Source: a virus. From it: a stretch of DNA of 20,887 nucleotides. The position numbers and the translations under genes were made by a program. Shown here in pieces: positions 1 through 6,643 of the stretch (position 1 is its first letter; each line of letters begins with the position of its first letter). Location: positions 1 to 20,887 of the IMG/VR virus record IMGVR_UViG_3300027856_000402; one strand, written 5' to 3'. The notes under the pieces were generated by a model, which did not search any database, was not told the DNA's origin, and worked only from the letters and a program-made list of their open reading frames with translations.

Positions 1-797
1 TCAGTGTTTGTGTTACCGGCACTCCAGAATAGCAGGCTCCCTAGTGATCTGGCGTACTCGGCGGTGGTGAGATTGCTCTCGTTCTGTACACCTGAATATG
101 ATACTGAAATGCACTGGTCGCCCTGCCCTGCCGCTGTCCGAACCGCGTGCTGAATGACACTCAGACTCGCTGATCCAGTCGAGTTCTCGCTAACTCTGAG
201 CATTCGCTTGCTGAGGTTCCAGCCTACTCCAGTGACCCCGATCCCGTTGTTCCCGGTTGCTCCGGAAACCCCAGTCGTCGCCGTGCCGTGGTAATGCACA
301 GCAGACACATCGCCGCCTTGTGATTGAAAGAGTTGCGTCGTGGCGTTGTACCCGTCGAGATACCCGGTTAAATCGGTGTGGGCTTGGATTCCGGTATCGC
401 AGGTGGCAACGATGATCGACGACGACCCTGTTGCGATGTCCCAGCCTAGTTCCGATTCGATCATTTGATGGTGCCACTGGTCGCCGTAGATCGGATCGTT
501 CGGCACGGCGGTCACGAAAACCCGCCAGTCTGGCTCGACATACTCGAAGATACCTAGTGCCATTAATTCTGCATAACACTCATTCTCTGTTTGCCCAGCC
601 TCTAGTGGAAAGTAGATCTGACCTGTAGACGGAACAACAGTATCATTGGGAATCATTGCCGAAGCAGCAGCAAGATTCCCAGTAGTTGGTAGGCAGACCA
701 TTCGACCGCTGAACTCCTGCTCCCCAGGCACTTCCGTGAACTGAGCTGGCAGCATCGAGCAAAATAGCAGAGCCGAGATCACAAGAACTAAACGCAT
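1..797 (-). CDS. Secreted subtilisin-like serine protease (S8 family), 3' part outside window
   Basis: Reading the minus strand from an ATG at 797 gives 265 residues open to the left edge. The N-terminus (MRLVLVISALLFCSMLPAQF) is a typical signal peptide. A pro-region follows, then a thermitase-like lead-in (NDPIYGDQWHHQMI, about residues 100-113). The catalytic Asp lies in VATCDTGIQAHTDL (D134), the catalytic His in HYHGTATTGVSGATGNNGIG (H170), and the oxyanion Asn in FWSAGN (N262). The GTSMA-type Ser motif would lie beyond position 1, so completeness cannot be judged. Family knowledge: subtilases are secreted endopeptidases. A purine-rich AAGGGGC lies upstream of the start. The gene is 30 nt downstream of a one-TM peptide and co-oriented with the recombination genes, so it may be a phage accessory gene. 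A nearby phage/host boundary cannot be excluded. Confidence 0.88.
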   Translation of the reverse strand, partial: MRLVLVISALLFCSMLPAQFTEVPGEQEFSGRMVCLPTTGNLAAASAMIPNDTVVPSTGQIYFPLEAGQTENECYAELMALGIFEYVEPDWRVFVTAVPNDPIYGDQWHHQMIESELGWDIATGSSSIIVATCDTGIQAHTDLTGYLDGYNATTQLFQSQGGDVSAVHYHGTATTGVSGATGNNGIGVTGVGWNLSKRMLRVSENSTGSASLSVIQHAVRTAAGQGDQCISVSYSGVQNESNLTTAEYARSLGSLLFWSAGNTNT

Positions 798-827
798 CAC
801 TTGCCCCTTACTTGCGAAGCGAGTCCG

Positions 828-959
828 CTAGTAGAGAATCTTCAGAACCGCCAGGGCGAGCCCGCCCAACAGGAGAAAAGCCGCTCCAAGAGCGAAAACG
901 TGCCCTATCAGATCCTCAAGGAACCGCTTTATCATCTGTTTAACTTGGGTATTTTTCAT
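828..959 (-). CDS. Small single-TM membrane peptide, 43 aa
   Basis: ATG at 959 and TAG at 828-830 enclose 43 codons. The N-terminal half is amphipathic and charged (MKNTQVKQMIKRFLEDLIG). The C-terminal half is one hydrophobic stretch (HVFALGAAFLLLGGLALAVL, about residues 20-39) ending KILY, so a single inner-membrane helix is likely. A GGGGA run a few bases upstream is only a modest ribosome-binding site. It lies between the exonuclease gene and the subtilase on the same strand. Its size and layout resemble small phage membrane peptides, including some holin-like ones, but no family was recognised and a lysis role is speculation. The opposite strand here carries a longer open frame without a convincing start. 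Confidence 0.45.
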   Translation of the reverse strand: MKNTQVKQMIKRFLEDLIGHVFALGAAFLLLGGLALAVLKILY

Positions 960-1062
960 GGTTTCCCCATTCAAGGAGGCGGCCCTGAGCAACGATCAAT
1001 CCGTGCATTGACGCCGCAGGGGATTGAGAGCAAAAAAAAGCCCAGGACCGCCGTGGAATGAA

Positions 1063-2001
1063 TCAGTGAACGGTGAACCTGCGAGTGCCTTCGGACTCTC
1101 GCACTACCTTCTCGTAGACAACGGGGAACTCGTCTTTTAACTTCTTAGTGTCTACTGTCCGTCTTGGGCGAGTAGACTTGCAGGAGTAGAGCGCTCTGTC
1201 GCCTTCGACCATGATCTCGCCATCCGCGAGAGCTTCTCTCAGTCTGGCTTCAAGTTCCTTCGCCGCTTTCGACGCTGCTCCCGAATGAGCCTTGGCCTGT
1301 CGGTACTCCTCCAAGAGGAGGAGGTCGCTTTCTGAGGCTTGGACAACCTTATCAGGCTCCTCGAAGGGCCAGCGACCCTTCACGTCCCCTACAGTCTCGC
1401 AGGGGGGTGGCACTCGCGGGACAACGTAGCGGTCCCACCAGGCGAGCAGCTTCTCGCGGATCTCTAGTCTATATGACGGGTTGTCTTCAACTTTGTAGAT
1501 TCGACAGTCACCCCCAGCAATCAGGACGGCAATGTCCGCCCAAGACCGTTGCGTCACGTCGAGATAATGGAGTACTTGAAGATAGTAATGCAGCGGGACT
1601 GACTCAGATGCGTCGATCTCGGTCGAGCCCCACTCTCGGCTCATCGATGTGTTCTTCACTTCAAGAATACCCCCACCCTCAAGATACTGGTCAGGCGTCG
1701 CCAACAACTGAGGGTATTCTGGGTGCGAAACCATCCCGTATGGGGTTTTTGGAGTCCCCTCCAGTCCAATCCCTGTTCTGTGAGAGTATTGTTTGATTAT
1801 TAGGGGCTCGACGAGTTTGCCCCACTTCATTCTCTCGGTCTCATCCGCGTTGGAAGCGTCAACAGGTTCTGTTTTCGAGAGATAGACCTTCAGCGGAGTT
1901 GCGTCTGCGAAGGGTCTCAGACCCAGGATCGCAGCAACGTCGCTACCGCCGATGCCTTCTTGACGGCGCTTGAGCCAGGCCAACCTTATGTTTTCAGACA
2001 T
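1063..2001 (-). CDS. YqaJ-type viral recombinase / lambda-exonuclease-like nuclease
   Basis: The 312-aa product carries the hallmarks of the YqaJ/lambda Exo branch of the PD-(D/E)xK nucleases: WLKRRQEGIGGSDVAAILG near residues 9-27, GKLVEP at 61-66, and the catalytic core with D104 (ATPDQ) and E114-V-K116 (LEVKN). These are followed by YYLQVLHYLDVT at 139-150. Family knowledge: such enzymes resect 5' strands of double-stranded DNA to give 3' single-stranded tails for annealing by a partner, here the ERF protein in the same unit. The C-terminal third is rich in charged helices (around 225-270) and may mediate oligomerisation. The ATG overlaps the preceding stop by one base (TAATG), indicating coupled translation. 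Length is normal for the family. Confidence 0.92.
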   Translation of the reverse strand: MSENIRLAWLKRRQEGIGGSDVAAILGLRPFADATPLKVYLSKTEPVDASNADETERMKWGKLVEPLIIKQYSHRTGIGLEGTPKTPYGMVSHPEYPQLLATPDQYLEGGGILEVKNTSMSREWGSTEIDASESVPLHYYLQVLHYLDVTQRSWADIAVLIAGGDCRIYKVEDNPSYRLEIREKLLAWWDRYVVPRVPPPCETVGDVKGRWPFEEPDKVVQASESDLLLLEEYRQAKAHSGAASKAAKELEARLREALADGEIMVEGDRALYSCKSTRPRRTVDTKKLKDEFPVVYEKVVRESEGTRRFTVH

Positions 2002-2474
2002 TACTCAGCCTCTCCTCTAGCACTTCGCGAATCGGTTCCTCCAATGCTCCAGGGTAGTGAGGAACCGATACGCCGTAATTCTTTATCTGATTGTGCCTCT
2101 TCAGTCTCGATTACATCGAGAGCGACCTCGATCTCTCCTAGTACGTTGTCTTCCTCGTAAAGCGCAGCAGTGACATCTATCAGGAGTCCGTCTCCCGCGA
2201 TCCATATACGCACTGGCTGAATTCTTCCAAGCACGTTCAACTCGATTCTCGGTGCAACCACTCGACCTTCGGGGTGATAACTGATCCAAAAGGTCTGAGA
2301 CCTGCACTCTACTACTGTGACACTTCCAGCAAGGGTCGGATCTTTCTCAAGGAGTACTCTGTCTTCGATACTTGCTTCTGTAGGGAAGCGCCGACGCCAG
2401 GAGCAGTCGGACATAACGCGACCCTCAGAGTCGAGCACAGGCCCCCCGGACACCAGTAATTGTTTCTGTTTCAT
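2001..2474 (-). CDS. Hypothetical phage protein in recombination operon
   Basis: No family was recognised for this 157-aa acidic protein. The preferred start is the ATG at 2474, which has a GGAG seven bases upstream. A TTG four codons earlier (2486) is possible but has no ribosome-binding site. The middle is predicted beta-rich (VTVVECRSQTFWISYHPEGR, then VVAPRIELNVLGRIQPVRIW). An acidic helix near residues 110-135 (EEDNVLGEIEVALDVIETEE) and a Ser/Arg-rich tail follow. The stop overlaps the exonuclease start, and the SSB-like gene lies just upstream, so it belongs to the recombination cluster. An accessory role beside the exonuclease is an inference from position only. Confidence 0.72.
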   Translation of the reverse strand: MKQKQLLVSGGPVLDSEGRVMSDCSWRRRFPTEASIEDRVLLEKDPTLAGSVTVVECRSQTFWISYHPEGRVVAPRIELNVLGRIQPVRIWIAGDGLLIDVTAALYEEDNVLGEIEVALDVIETEEAQSDKELRRIGSSLPWSIGGTDSRSARGEAE

Positions 2475-2498
2475 CGCATTCTCCAATGTATTTAGAAC

Positions 2499-2894
2499 TT
2501 AAAATGGGATGTCCTCTTCGAGAATTTTCTTATCCTCTGGGGTCAGCGTTCGCTTCTCCATTCTTTCAGGGTAAAGCGCGTAGGCCCTGCCTTCTTTAAC
2601 GACTTTCAGACGGCAACGCTGACCGATCAACTCTTCTAGGTCTTCAGGTGTTCTGGCTCTTCCCGGTGAGCCCAGGGCTCTGTAGGCTTTTTCCCACTTC
2701 CAGTCTGAACTCTCATCGTCTAGATCGAGAAAGTAGACAGCTTCGCGCATGTCGAGACCTACTTCTCGAAATAGGAGAAGGGTAAACCCCCGCTCTCGGA
2801 ACGGTTTCACGCTTTGAAGCGTTACTGAGTAGAACTCACCTTTCTCGCTGCCTGGCAGTTTCTCCTCGTCCCACGATTTATTCTCTTCTGTCAT
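2499..2894 (-). CDS. Putative single-stranded DNA-binding protein (SSB-like C-terminal tail)
   Basis: The ATG at 2894 overlaps the upstream stop as ATGA, which fixes a 131-aa product. Longer frames would run far into the neighbouring gene. The protein alternates beta-strand-like segments (GEFYSVTLQSVKPF, FTLLLFREVG, VYFLDLDDESSDWKWEK, CRLKVVKEGRAYALYPERM), compatible with an OB fold. It ends in EEDIPF, nearly identical to the acidic DDIPF tip that bacterial and phage SSBs use to recruit partner proteins. Its place between ERF annealase and YqaJ exonuclease fits an SSB role, since such trios are common in phages. The OB fold is inferred. The terminal motif is seen directly. Confidence 0.68.
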   Translation of the reverse strand: MTEENKSWDEEKLPGSEKGEFYSVTLQSVKPFRERGFTLLLFREVGLDMREAVYFLDLDDESSDWKWEKAYRALGSPGRARTPEDLEELIGQRCRLKVVKEGRAYALYPERMEKRTLTPEDKKILEEDIPF

Positions 2895-3223
2895 TGCAGC
2901 CCTCCAGGCATGTTGAAGTTTCGCAGTGCTGACTTCCGTCTGACTAGTTCGAGACCAGGAAGGAATCCGCATACGATTGGGTCGCCTTTTTCCTGAGAGA
3001 TCTCCCACCGTGCGAAAGAACCGATTGGATCCTCGGCATCGACAACGATGCCGAGGCCTTGACCCTTGGTGTCTGAGCAGAAGTAGGAAAGACGATCTCC
3101 AGTCTTCGAGGTGAGTACTTCGTCGATTTCCTTTCTGGTCGCCTCAAGACCTTGCTCGTGCAAGATCTTGTCAGCGAGTCCTCCTGCTTCAGCGCGAGTG
3201 AGCATTTTGCCAATCGGTTTCAT
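2891..3223 (-). CDS. Hypothetical phage protein, 110 aa
   Basis: No family was recognised. The ATG at 3223 overlaps the ERF stop (ATGA), and its own TGA overlaps the SSB-like start, so it is translationally coupled on both sides within the recombination unit. The N-terminal half is helical (RAEAGGLADKILHEQGLEAT, then KEIDEVL). The C-terminal half is strand-rich (RLSYFCSDTKGQGLGIVVDA) with two isolated cysteines that do not form a metal-binding pattern. Sandwiched between annealase and SSB-like genes, it may be an accessory recombination factor, but that is an inference from neighbours only. Confidence 0.72.
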   Translation of the reverse strand: MKPIGKMLTRAEAGGLADKILHEQGLEATRKEIDEVLTSKTGDRLSYFCSDTKGQGLGIVVDAEDPIGSFARWEISQEKGDPIVCGFLPGLELVRRKSALRNFNMPGGLQ

Positions 3224-3972
3224 AGTTCTCCCAATTCAGCGATAAGGGCATCAACTTGTGGCTTTGACAAATCGGAGAGTTTTTCAGCTCCGAACCTCGT
3301 CAAGAGCATTTCGCGAGCCTCGCTGATCGAGGCAAACGAGTCGACCAGCAGTTTGCGGAGAGACTCCAACTCGGTCTTGGTTGGATCTGCCGCCTTACCT
3401 TGAGACAGGTTGGTCTTCGGTCTTTTCTTTTTCGGTCTGAAGTTTGCCTCTGGACCTTGAGTGCGGTCAGGATCCTCCTCGTCTGACACCTTTAGTAAGA
3501 AGAGAGCCCTTAGTGCATACTTTAGTGAGTAGGTTTGGGCCTTGCCCGCCCCTTTGTCCTGATTGTCCACACCCTCCCCAAAAGCGGAGACTTCGATAGG
3601 TTCACATTCGGGATTGTCGGTGTCGAAGACGCGCAAGCGCACTTCGATAACGCAGCGGTTTTCACCGTCGCGATGGAAATTCCTATAGTCTGCAATCAGC
3701 AGAACGCCTACACCCAGGCATATTTCACGGACAGCCTCCAGGACAGCGTTCGCAGAAGCGAATTTGTATCTCCCTGTTCGCAACCCTACCGTTCCGTCTT
3801 TGATAACAGGTTGAACTTGACGCTGGCAATCCAGCAACTTCTGAGCGAGGGACTTCTTCACTTTTTGTTTTCTCCTCGGTACCCGTCTCTTCTTCACAAC
3901 CTCGTTCGCAACGGTCACCTCAATCGGTGACTCCGCGAGTTCTTCGAGTTCGTTCCATTGTTCTTCTGACAT
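3220..3972 (-). CDS. erf: ERF-family single-strand annealing protein
   Basis: The 250-aa product has the ERF superfamily pattern. RYKFASANAVLEAVREICLG (about 68-87) lies in the N-terminal domain, followed by strand-rich sequence. The signature FGEGVDNQDKGAGKAQTYSL (131-150) continues KYALRALFLL, then an acidic EEDPDR. Family knowledge: ERF proteins such as P22 Erf form rings that anneal complementary single strands for recombination and genome circularisation. A basic linker (KKRRVPRRKQKVKK, 27-40) precedes the core, and a Lys/Pro-rich linker leads to a helical C-terminal region. The start has a clear GGAGG four bases before ATG, although this lies within the preceding gene, giving a 53-nt overlap. 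It pairs functionally with the YqaJ exonuclease. Confidence 0.9.
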   Translation of the reverse strand: MSEEQWNELEELAESPIEVTVANEVVKKRRVPRRKQKVKKSLAQKLLDCQRQVQPVIKDGTVGLRTGRYKFASANAVLEAVREICLGVGVLLIADYRNFHRDGENRCVIEVRLRVFDTDNPECEPIEVSAFGEGVDNQDKGAGKAQTYSLKYALRALFLLKVSDEEDPDRTQGPEANFRPKKKRPKTNLSQGKAADPTKTELESLRKLLVDSFASISEAREMLLTRFGAEKLSDLSKPQVDALIAELGEL

Positions 3973-4456
3973 CGTGCCTCCAATGCACTAGCGCTTCTTT
4001 GTGTGCAGCCCTGAGAGCGATTCTCAGAATTTCCACTGCGTCTCTATCTGCTTTGCTAAGTGTCTTATCTTTTTCCAGGTTCTCTACCACCTCGACAGCG
4101 CGAGAACTGAGCTGTATCAGTTCGTCGCCAGTCTCGATAGACAACGGGTAGACGGGGCTAACAACAGGCATCTTCTTTGATACTGTCGTCGCCCAGGCTG
4201 CGATCTCTGGAAAGAAGCGTCGGAGAGTCGCCCACCCCGTGAACAAGGCCCCCTCGATCTCTCCGACGCTTTGAGTGAATATCCAGGCATCTGCGTAGAC
4301 TCTGTTGATGTACGTTTTTCCTGCGACTGAAGTCGAAGGCAACTCACCGCAAGCAATTGCATGGAGAATCGCTTCTTCATTTCTCGCACGGCTTCCCTTG
4401 CCGAAAGCTCTCGCGAGATCAGAAACAGTTAGAAATTCGACCCCTTCGTTTGCCAT
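3920..4456 (-). CDS. Hypothetical protein with probable N-terminal helix-turn-helix
   Basis: This 178-aa product is not assignable to a named family. Residues 8-60 (FLTVSDLARAFGKGSRARNE, then ILHAIACGELPSTSVAGKTYINRVYADAWI) look like an excisionase/MerR-like winged HTH: a SDLARAF helix, a turn, then a GELP wing and a short strand. The middle is hydrophobic and aromatic (WATLRRFFPEIAAWATTV). The C-terminus is helical and very basic (RRTMERTRRTRGVTD). No Shine-Dalgarno precedes the ATG at 4456, and a TATATAG box lies about 20 bases upstream, so it may be read from a short or leaderless transcript. The last 53 nt overlap the ERF start. A regulatory or DNA-binding role is inferred. Confidence 0.7.
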   Translation of the reverse strand: MANEGVEFLTVSDLARAFGKGSRARNEEAILHAIACGELPSTSVAGKTYINRVYADAWIFTQSVGEIEGALFTGWATLRRFFPEIAAWATTVSKKMPVVSPVYPLSIETGDELIQLSSRAVEVVENLEKDKTLSKADRDAVEILRIALRAAHKEALVHWRHDVRRTMERTRRTRGVTD

Positions 4457-4472
4457 ATGCTTAACTTAGAGA

Positions 4473-4484
4473 AACTATATAGTT
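4473..4484. promoter_or_regulatory. Perfect 12-bp palindrome AACTATATAGTT upstream of the HTH gene
   Basis: AACTATATAGTT is self-complementary. It covers the stop of the preceding gene and ends 17 bases before the HTH gene ATG. Read on the minus strand it contains TATATAGTT, also present near 12959 upstream of another minus-strand gene. It could be a -10-like element or an operator for a dimeric regulator. No good -35 match was found at normal spacing. Confidence 0.35.
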
Positions 4485-4810
4485 CCGTCAAGTGTGATCT
4501 TGCACTTGAGCGGGTTCCCGCAACTCAGACAGGAGAGAAGGCCGTCAGCATCTATTTTAGCGTGCAGCGACAGGCACTCGCAGGGCTCGACGCGAGCCTG
4601 TGGGGGCCAGCATCCGATGCGACGTACTTCCGCTCGCAGTAGTTCGCTACAGGCACCTGCTAGGAGATCACCGCGACTCGCGTAGGCTTCAAAGTCGAGG
4701 TCGGAACTGTCAAGGAGATCGTCGAGTAGGTCGTCATCGTCGCCAGCGCGAGCCAGGAGCTCTCTGGCCGCTATCGTCGCGTTGAATCCGTCTATCTTTA
4801 ACTCTTTCAT
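4475..4810 (-). CDS. Small acidic protein with C-terminal Cys cluster
   Basis: The 111-aa product begins at ATG 4810, with an AAAGG about ten bases upstream. The first half is helical and very acidic (RAGDDDDLLDDLLDSSDLDF at about 21-40). The C-terminal third carries C77-x-C79 and C94-x-x-C97 plus C103, spaced like a small zinc ribbon (CEC, then SCLSCG). No named family was recognised. Its 3' end meets the palindrome at 4473-4484. The acidic N-terminus and metal-site-like C-terminus suggest a protein-binding adaptor, but this is not demonstrated. Confidence 0.68.
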   Translation of the reverse strand: MKELKIDGFNATIAARELLARAGDDDDLLDDLLDSSDLDFEAYASRGDLLAGACSELLRAEVRRIGCWPPQARVEPCECLSLHAKIDADGLLSCLSCGNPLKCKITLDGTI

Positions 4811-4831
4811 CGCTGTTTACCTTTCGTTAGT

Positions 4832-5179
4832 TCAGGGCGTCGAGTCGATGCCTTGAATCACAAACTTGTAGACATCAACGCAAGAAAATGTCTGTAACGT
4901 GAAGTCCCCTTCGCAATAGGTCAGAATCTGGCTGGCGGCGTCGTTTGTCCAGACGCCGAAGTGCGCCCAATCGTCACAAGTGGGGAGTGAATCCCATCCG
5001 GCTCGATCCTTCGCATGGTCAATGGCCTCGCGTCCAGGGAAATTCCAGACGGTGGTCCGATAGGTGACCTCAAAATTCCCCGAAGAAGAATCGGTATCGC
5101 CATCCCGGACGCAGTTCCAGGTGCACCAGGATCGTTTCCCCAACCGCATTATCAACTGGTTCAGGAGCTTTATCTTCAT
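4832..5179 (-). CDS. Hypothetical phage protein, 115 aa
   Basis: No family was recognised. The ATG at 5179 overlaps the stop of the gene before it (ATGA), and a GGGAAG lies upstream. The protein is rich in Trp, Asp and Thr (TWNCVRDGDTDSSSGNFEVT, then WNFPGREAIDHAKDRAGW, WAHFGVWTNDAASQILTYCE), compact and probably mostly beta. Four cysteines are scattered (CTWNC, SLPTCDDW, LTYCEGD, TFSCVDV) without a standard metal motif. It is separated by only 21 bases from the next gene, so it is part of the same transcript. Function unknown. Confidence 0.68.
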   Translation of the reverse strand: MKIKLLNQLIMRLGKRSWCTWNCVRDGDTDSSSGNFEVTYRTTVWNFPGREAIDHAKDRAGWDSLPTCDDWAHFGVWTNDAASQILTYCEGDFTLQTFSCVDVYKFVIQGIDSTP

Positions 5180-5448
5180 TGTTGCTTCCCTTCCCGGTCA
5201 CTTGTGAATCGATAGCCGTCTGGATACCCACCGGACCCTTCCGGGCCGATTTCTCGATCCCATCCGTCGAAGTACCAGTAGCCATCCACTAGAACGACAT
5301 GCTGAGGCCCCAGCGCACGCCAGTTGCCTTTGCTATCGAGGAATTCGACAGCACGCCTGTCATCGCCGATGGGCATCTTTGGCCCCGACCGTATCGCTTC
5401 GTTCTGTTCTATATCGGCATCGTTGTAGAATCCATCGTCACAATTCAT
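5176..5448 (-). CDS. Small acidic hypothetical protein, 90 aa
   Basis: The preferred start is the ATG at 5448 (MNCDDGFYNDADIEQNEAIR), four bases after the upstream gene's stop and preceded by GGAAGGG. A longer in-frame reading up to 5628 would lie inside the preceding gene and lacks a ribosome-binding site. The product has a strand-rich core (RRAVEFLDSKGNWRALGPQH, then VVLVDGYWYFDGWDREIG), in which residues such as NWRALGPQHVVLVDGYWYFDGW suggest a small SH3-like or beta-barrel fold. No family is claimed. It is translationally coupled to the next gene through ATGA. Confidence 0.65.
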   Translation of the reverse strand: MNCDDGFYNDADIEQNEAIRSGPKMPIGDDRRAVEFLDSKGNWRALGPQHVVLVDGYWYFDGWDREIGPEGSGGYPDGYRFTSDREGKQQ

Positions 5449-5452
5449 CGTG

Positions 5453-6214
5453 CTACCCTTCCTTGTAATTCCCGGCCAGGTTTCCATGAACCGGGATGTA
5501 AATGGATTTAGCACCAATTTCGGTACCGCCGCACAAGAGGCAATCCCGACAAGTGACCTTCTTACCCGCCTCGGTGGATGCGGGACAAAGGATCTCACCG
5601 GGAACCCCACAATTGCTACTGGCGACACGGAACGTCCGCCAGCCTAGAGATTGAGCTCTTGAAGCTTCCGCAGCAGTGTCCGCCGATGCCATAATCCACG
5701 GGCTCCAGGAGCTCGCTAGTCTCCGAAACCGAGCCCATTGGTGTGTGTAACCCGTGGACTTGACGCGATTAAAGATGGGTTTCCAGACCGATAGAGGTAC
5801 CGCCATCGGATCGCCATAGGCCCCACATCGGAAAGCAACATCGTTGTTGGCGAGCATATCCCCAACATCCGCAGGTGACGCCGATGCATATCGCCCATCT
5901 TTGTACGCGCGATAAACCGCGCCCGGACCACGGAAGATTCCGACGTAACAGTAGCGGTCAACATGAGGGCCGCTGGCGTCCCCCGATAGGATAGGCTTAC
6001 CCCTAGCGGGACAGGTACCGCACATCGAATAATCACTGCCACTTGAAACAGCCTCGACCGGGTCCACATCGGATCGGATGATGTACGATTGTGCCATCCG
6101 TCCGGTTTTACTGTTAGTGGAACCACCATCGGCTCCGGTCACAATCACAACAAGAGGTGAACCGTCAATTCGCGACGGCCCTTTCCACAAGACATACGAT
6201 GACCGAATTGGCAT
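5453..6214 (-). CDS. Cys-rich phage protein of unknown function (DUF7227-like)
   Basis: The 253-aa product resembles a widespread phage protein group that I recall as DUF7227. Conserved-looking blocks are TGRMAQSYIIR (38-47), C65-G-T-C68-PARG, YCYV with C89, VYRAYKDGRY, CGAYGDP (130-136), TGYTHQW (154-160), MASADT, GWRTFRV (191-197) and a tail with C210-PAS and C222-x-x-C225-x-x-C228-GG. Nine cysteines point to bound zinc or an iron-sulfur cluster. GAYGDP plus TGYTHQW recall radical-SAM-like barrels, but the canonical CxxxCxxC loop is not seen, so no activity is assigned. It is first in its unit. AGGAAGG precedes the ATG, with a stem-loop just upstream. Confidence 0.78.
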   Translation of the reverse strand: MPIRSSYVLWKGPSRIDGSPLVVIVTGADGGSTNSKTGRMAQSYIIRSDVDPVEAVSSGSDYSMCGTCPARGKPILSGDASGPHVDRYCYVGIFRGPGAVYRAYKDGRYASASPADVGDMLANNDVAFRCGAYGDPMAVPLSVWKPIFNRVKSTGYTHQWARFRRLASSWSPWIMASADTAAEASRAQSLGWRTFRVASSNCGVPGEILCPASTEAGKKVTCRDCLLCGGTEIGAKSIYIPVHGNLAGNYKEG

Positions 6215-6232
6215 CGTGCCACCTTCCTAGGG

Positions 6233-6261
6233 GAGAGAACCCCCCCCAACAAGGTTCTCTC
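6233..6261 (-). promoter_or_regulatory. 5'-leader stem-loop upstream of the Cys-rich protein gene
   Basis: Perfect 9-bp arms, GAGAGAACC (6233-6241) and GGTTCTCTC (6253-6261), enclose an 11-nt loop. On the minus-strand transcript the loop holds a G-run. The foot of the stem ends 18 nt before the ATG at 6214, just ahead of the AGGAAGG ribosome-binding site. No U-run follows, so it is not an obvious terminator. A leader structure that modulates translation or stabilises the mRNA is the likeliest reading. Confidence 0.5.
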
Positions 6262-6287
6262 ACATCGACGATGGTTTCGCAATAGAG

Positions 6288-6306
6288 GTATATGTGAATC
6301 ATATAC
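6288..6306. promoter_or_regulatory. Inverted repeat GTATATG-N5-CATATAC, probable operator/promoter
   Basis: Two perfect 7-bp half-sites (6288-6294 and 6300-6306) flank TGAAT, about 75 bases upstream of the first gene of the left minus-strand unit. Read on the minus strand it contains AGTATATGATTCAC, which matches 12 of 14 bases of AGTATATAGTTCAC at 12956-12969, upstream of another minus-strand gene. A shared promoter or regulator site is likely. No separate -35 was identified. Confidence 0.45.
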
Positions 6307-6426
6307 TAGCGCCGTAAATGCTACAGGTGACAGGACGCGATGCGCGATGGGACTTCGGGGAGGATCGTGATGGGAATGAGAGGCAACCCGTCTGCCACTA
6401 TCGCGTGAACTCGACGCGCCGCGCCG

Positions 6427-6524
6427 CGCTCGCTGCCGGAACCGTTAGCAGACGCGCCGTACCGCGCTCGCTGCCGACACCGGAACCGCTCGCTGCCGGA
6501 ACCGTTAGCAGACGCGCCGTACCG
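6427..6524. repeat. 38-bp direct repeats (two copies, 60-bp period) with a third partial unit
   Basis: Identical 38-bp copies at 6427-6464 and 6487-6524 are built from CGCTCGCTGCCG, then GAACCGTTAGCA, then GACGCGCCGTACCG. CGCTCGCTGCCG also occurs at 6465-6476, and GACGCGCCG also at 6413-6421, so each submotif appears three times. The GC-rich block is compositionally unlike its surroundings. It may be iteron-like protein-binding sites. The 60-bp period also keeps an open plus-strand frame, so an in-frame peptide repeat cannot be fully excluded. Confidence 0.75.
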
Positions 6525-6643
6525 AGGGGCAACGAGAGGGCACCACCGGGGGACCGGCCCCCCATGCTATTGATATACGTCCCGCCTTATACATTTTTTC
6601 GCACCCCTCGGCCTCACTACCGCCAATACACGGAACGTAAAGT

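Noticed and set aside
190-579. 129-codon minus-strand frame near the left end
   Set aside because: It is a shifted frame of the subtilase gene, Arg/His-rich and without a start signal. The real frame runs off the edge.
996-1027. 7-bp inverted repeat TCAATCC/GGATTGA and nearby T8 as a terminator
   Set aside because: The T-run lies on the wrong side of the stem for the minus-strand unit, and the loop is long. Not convincing.
801-1061. 86-codon plus-strand frame
   Set aside because: Lies opposite the small TM peptide. The AAGGAGG at 973-979 inside it has no start codon at a useful distance, and the product is featureless.
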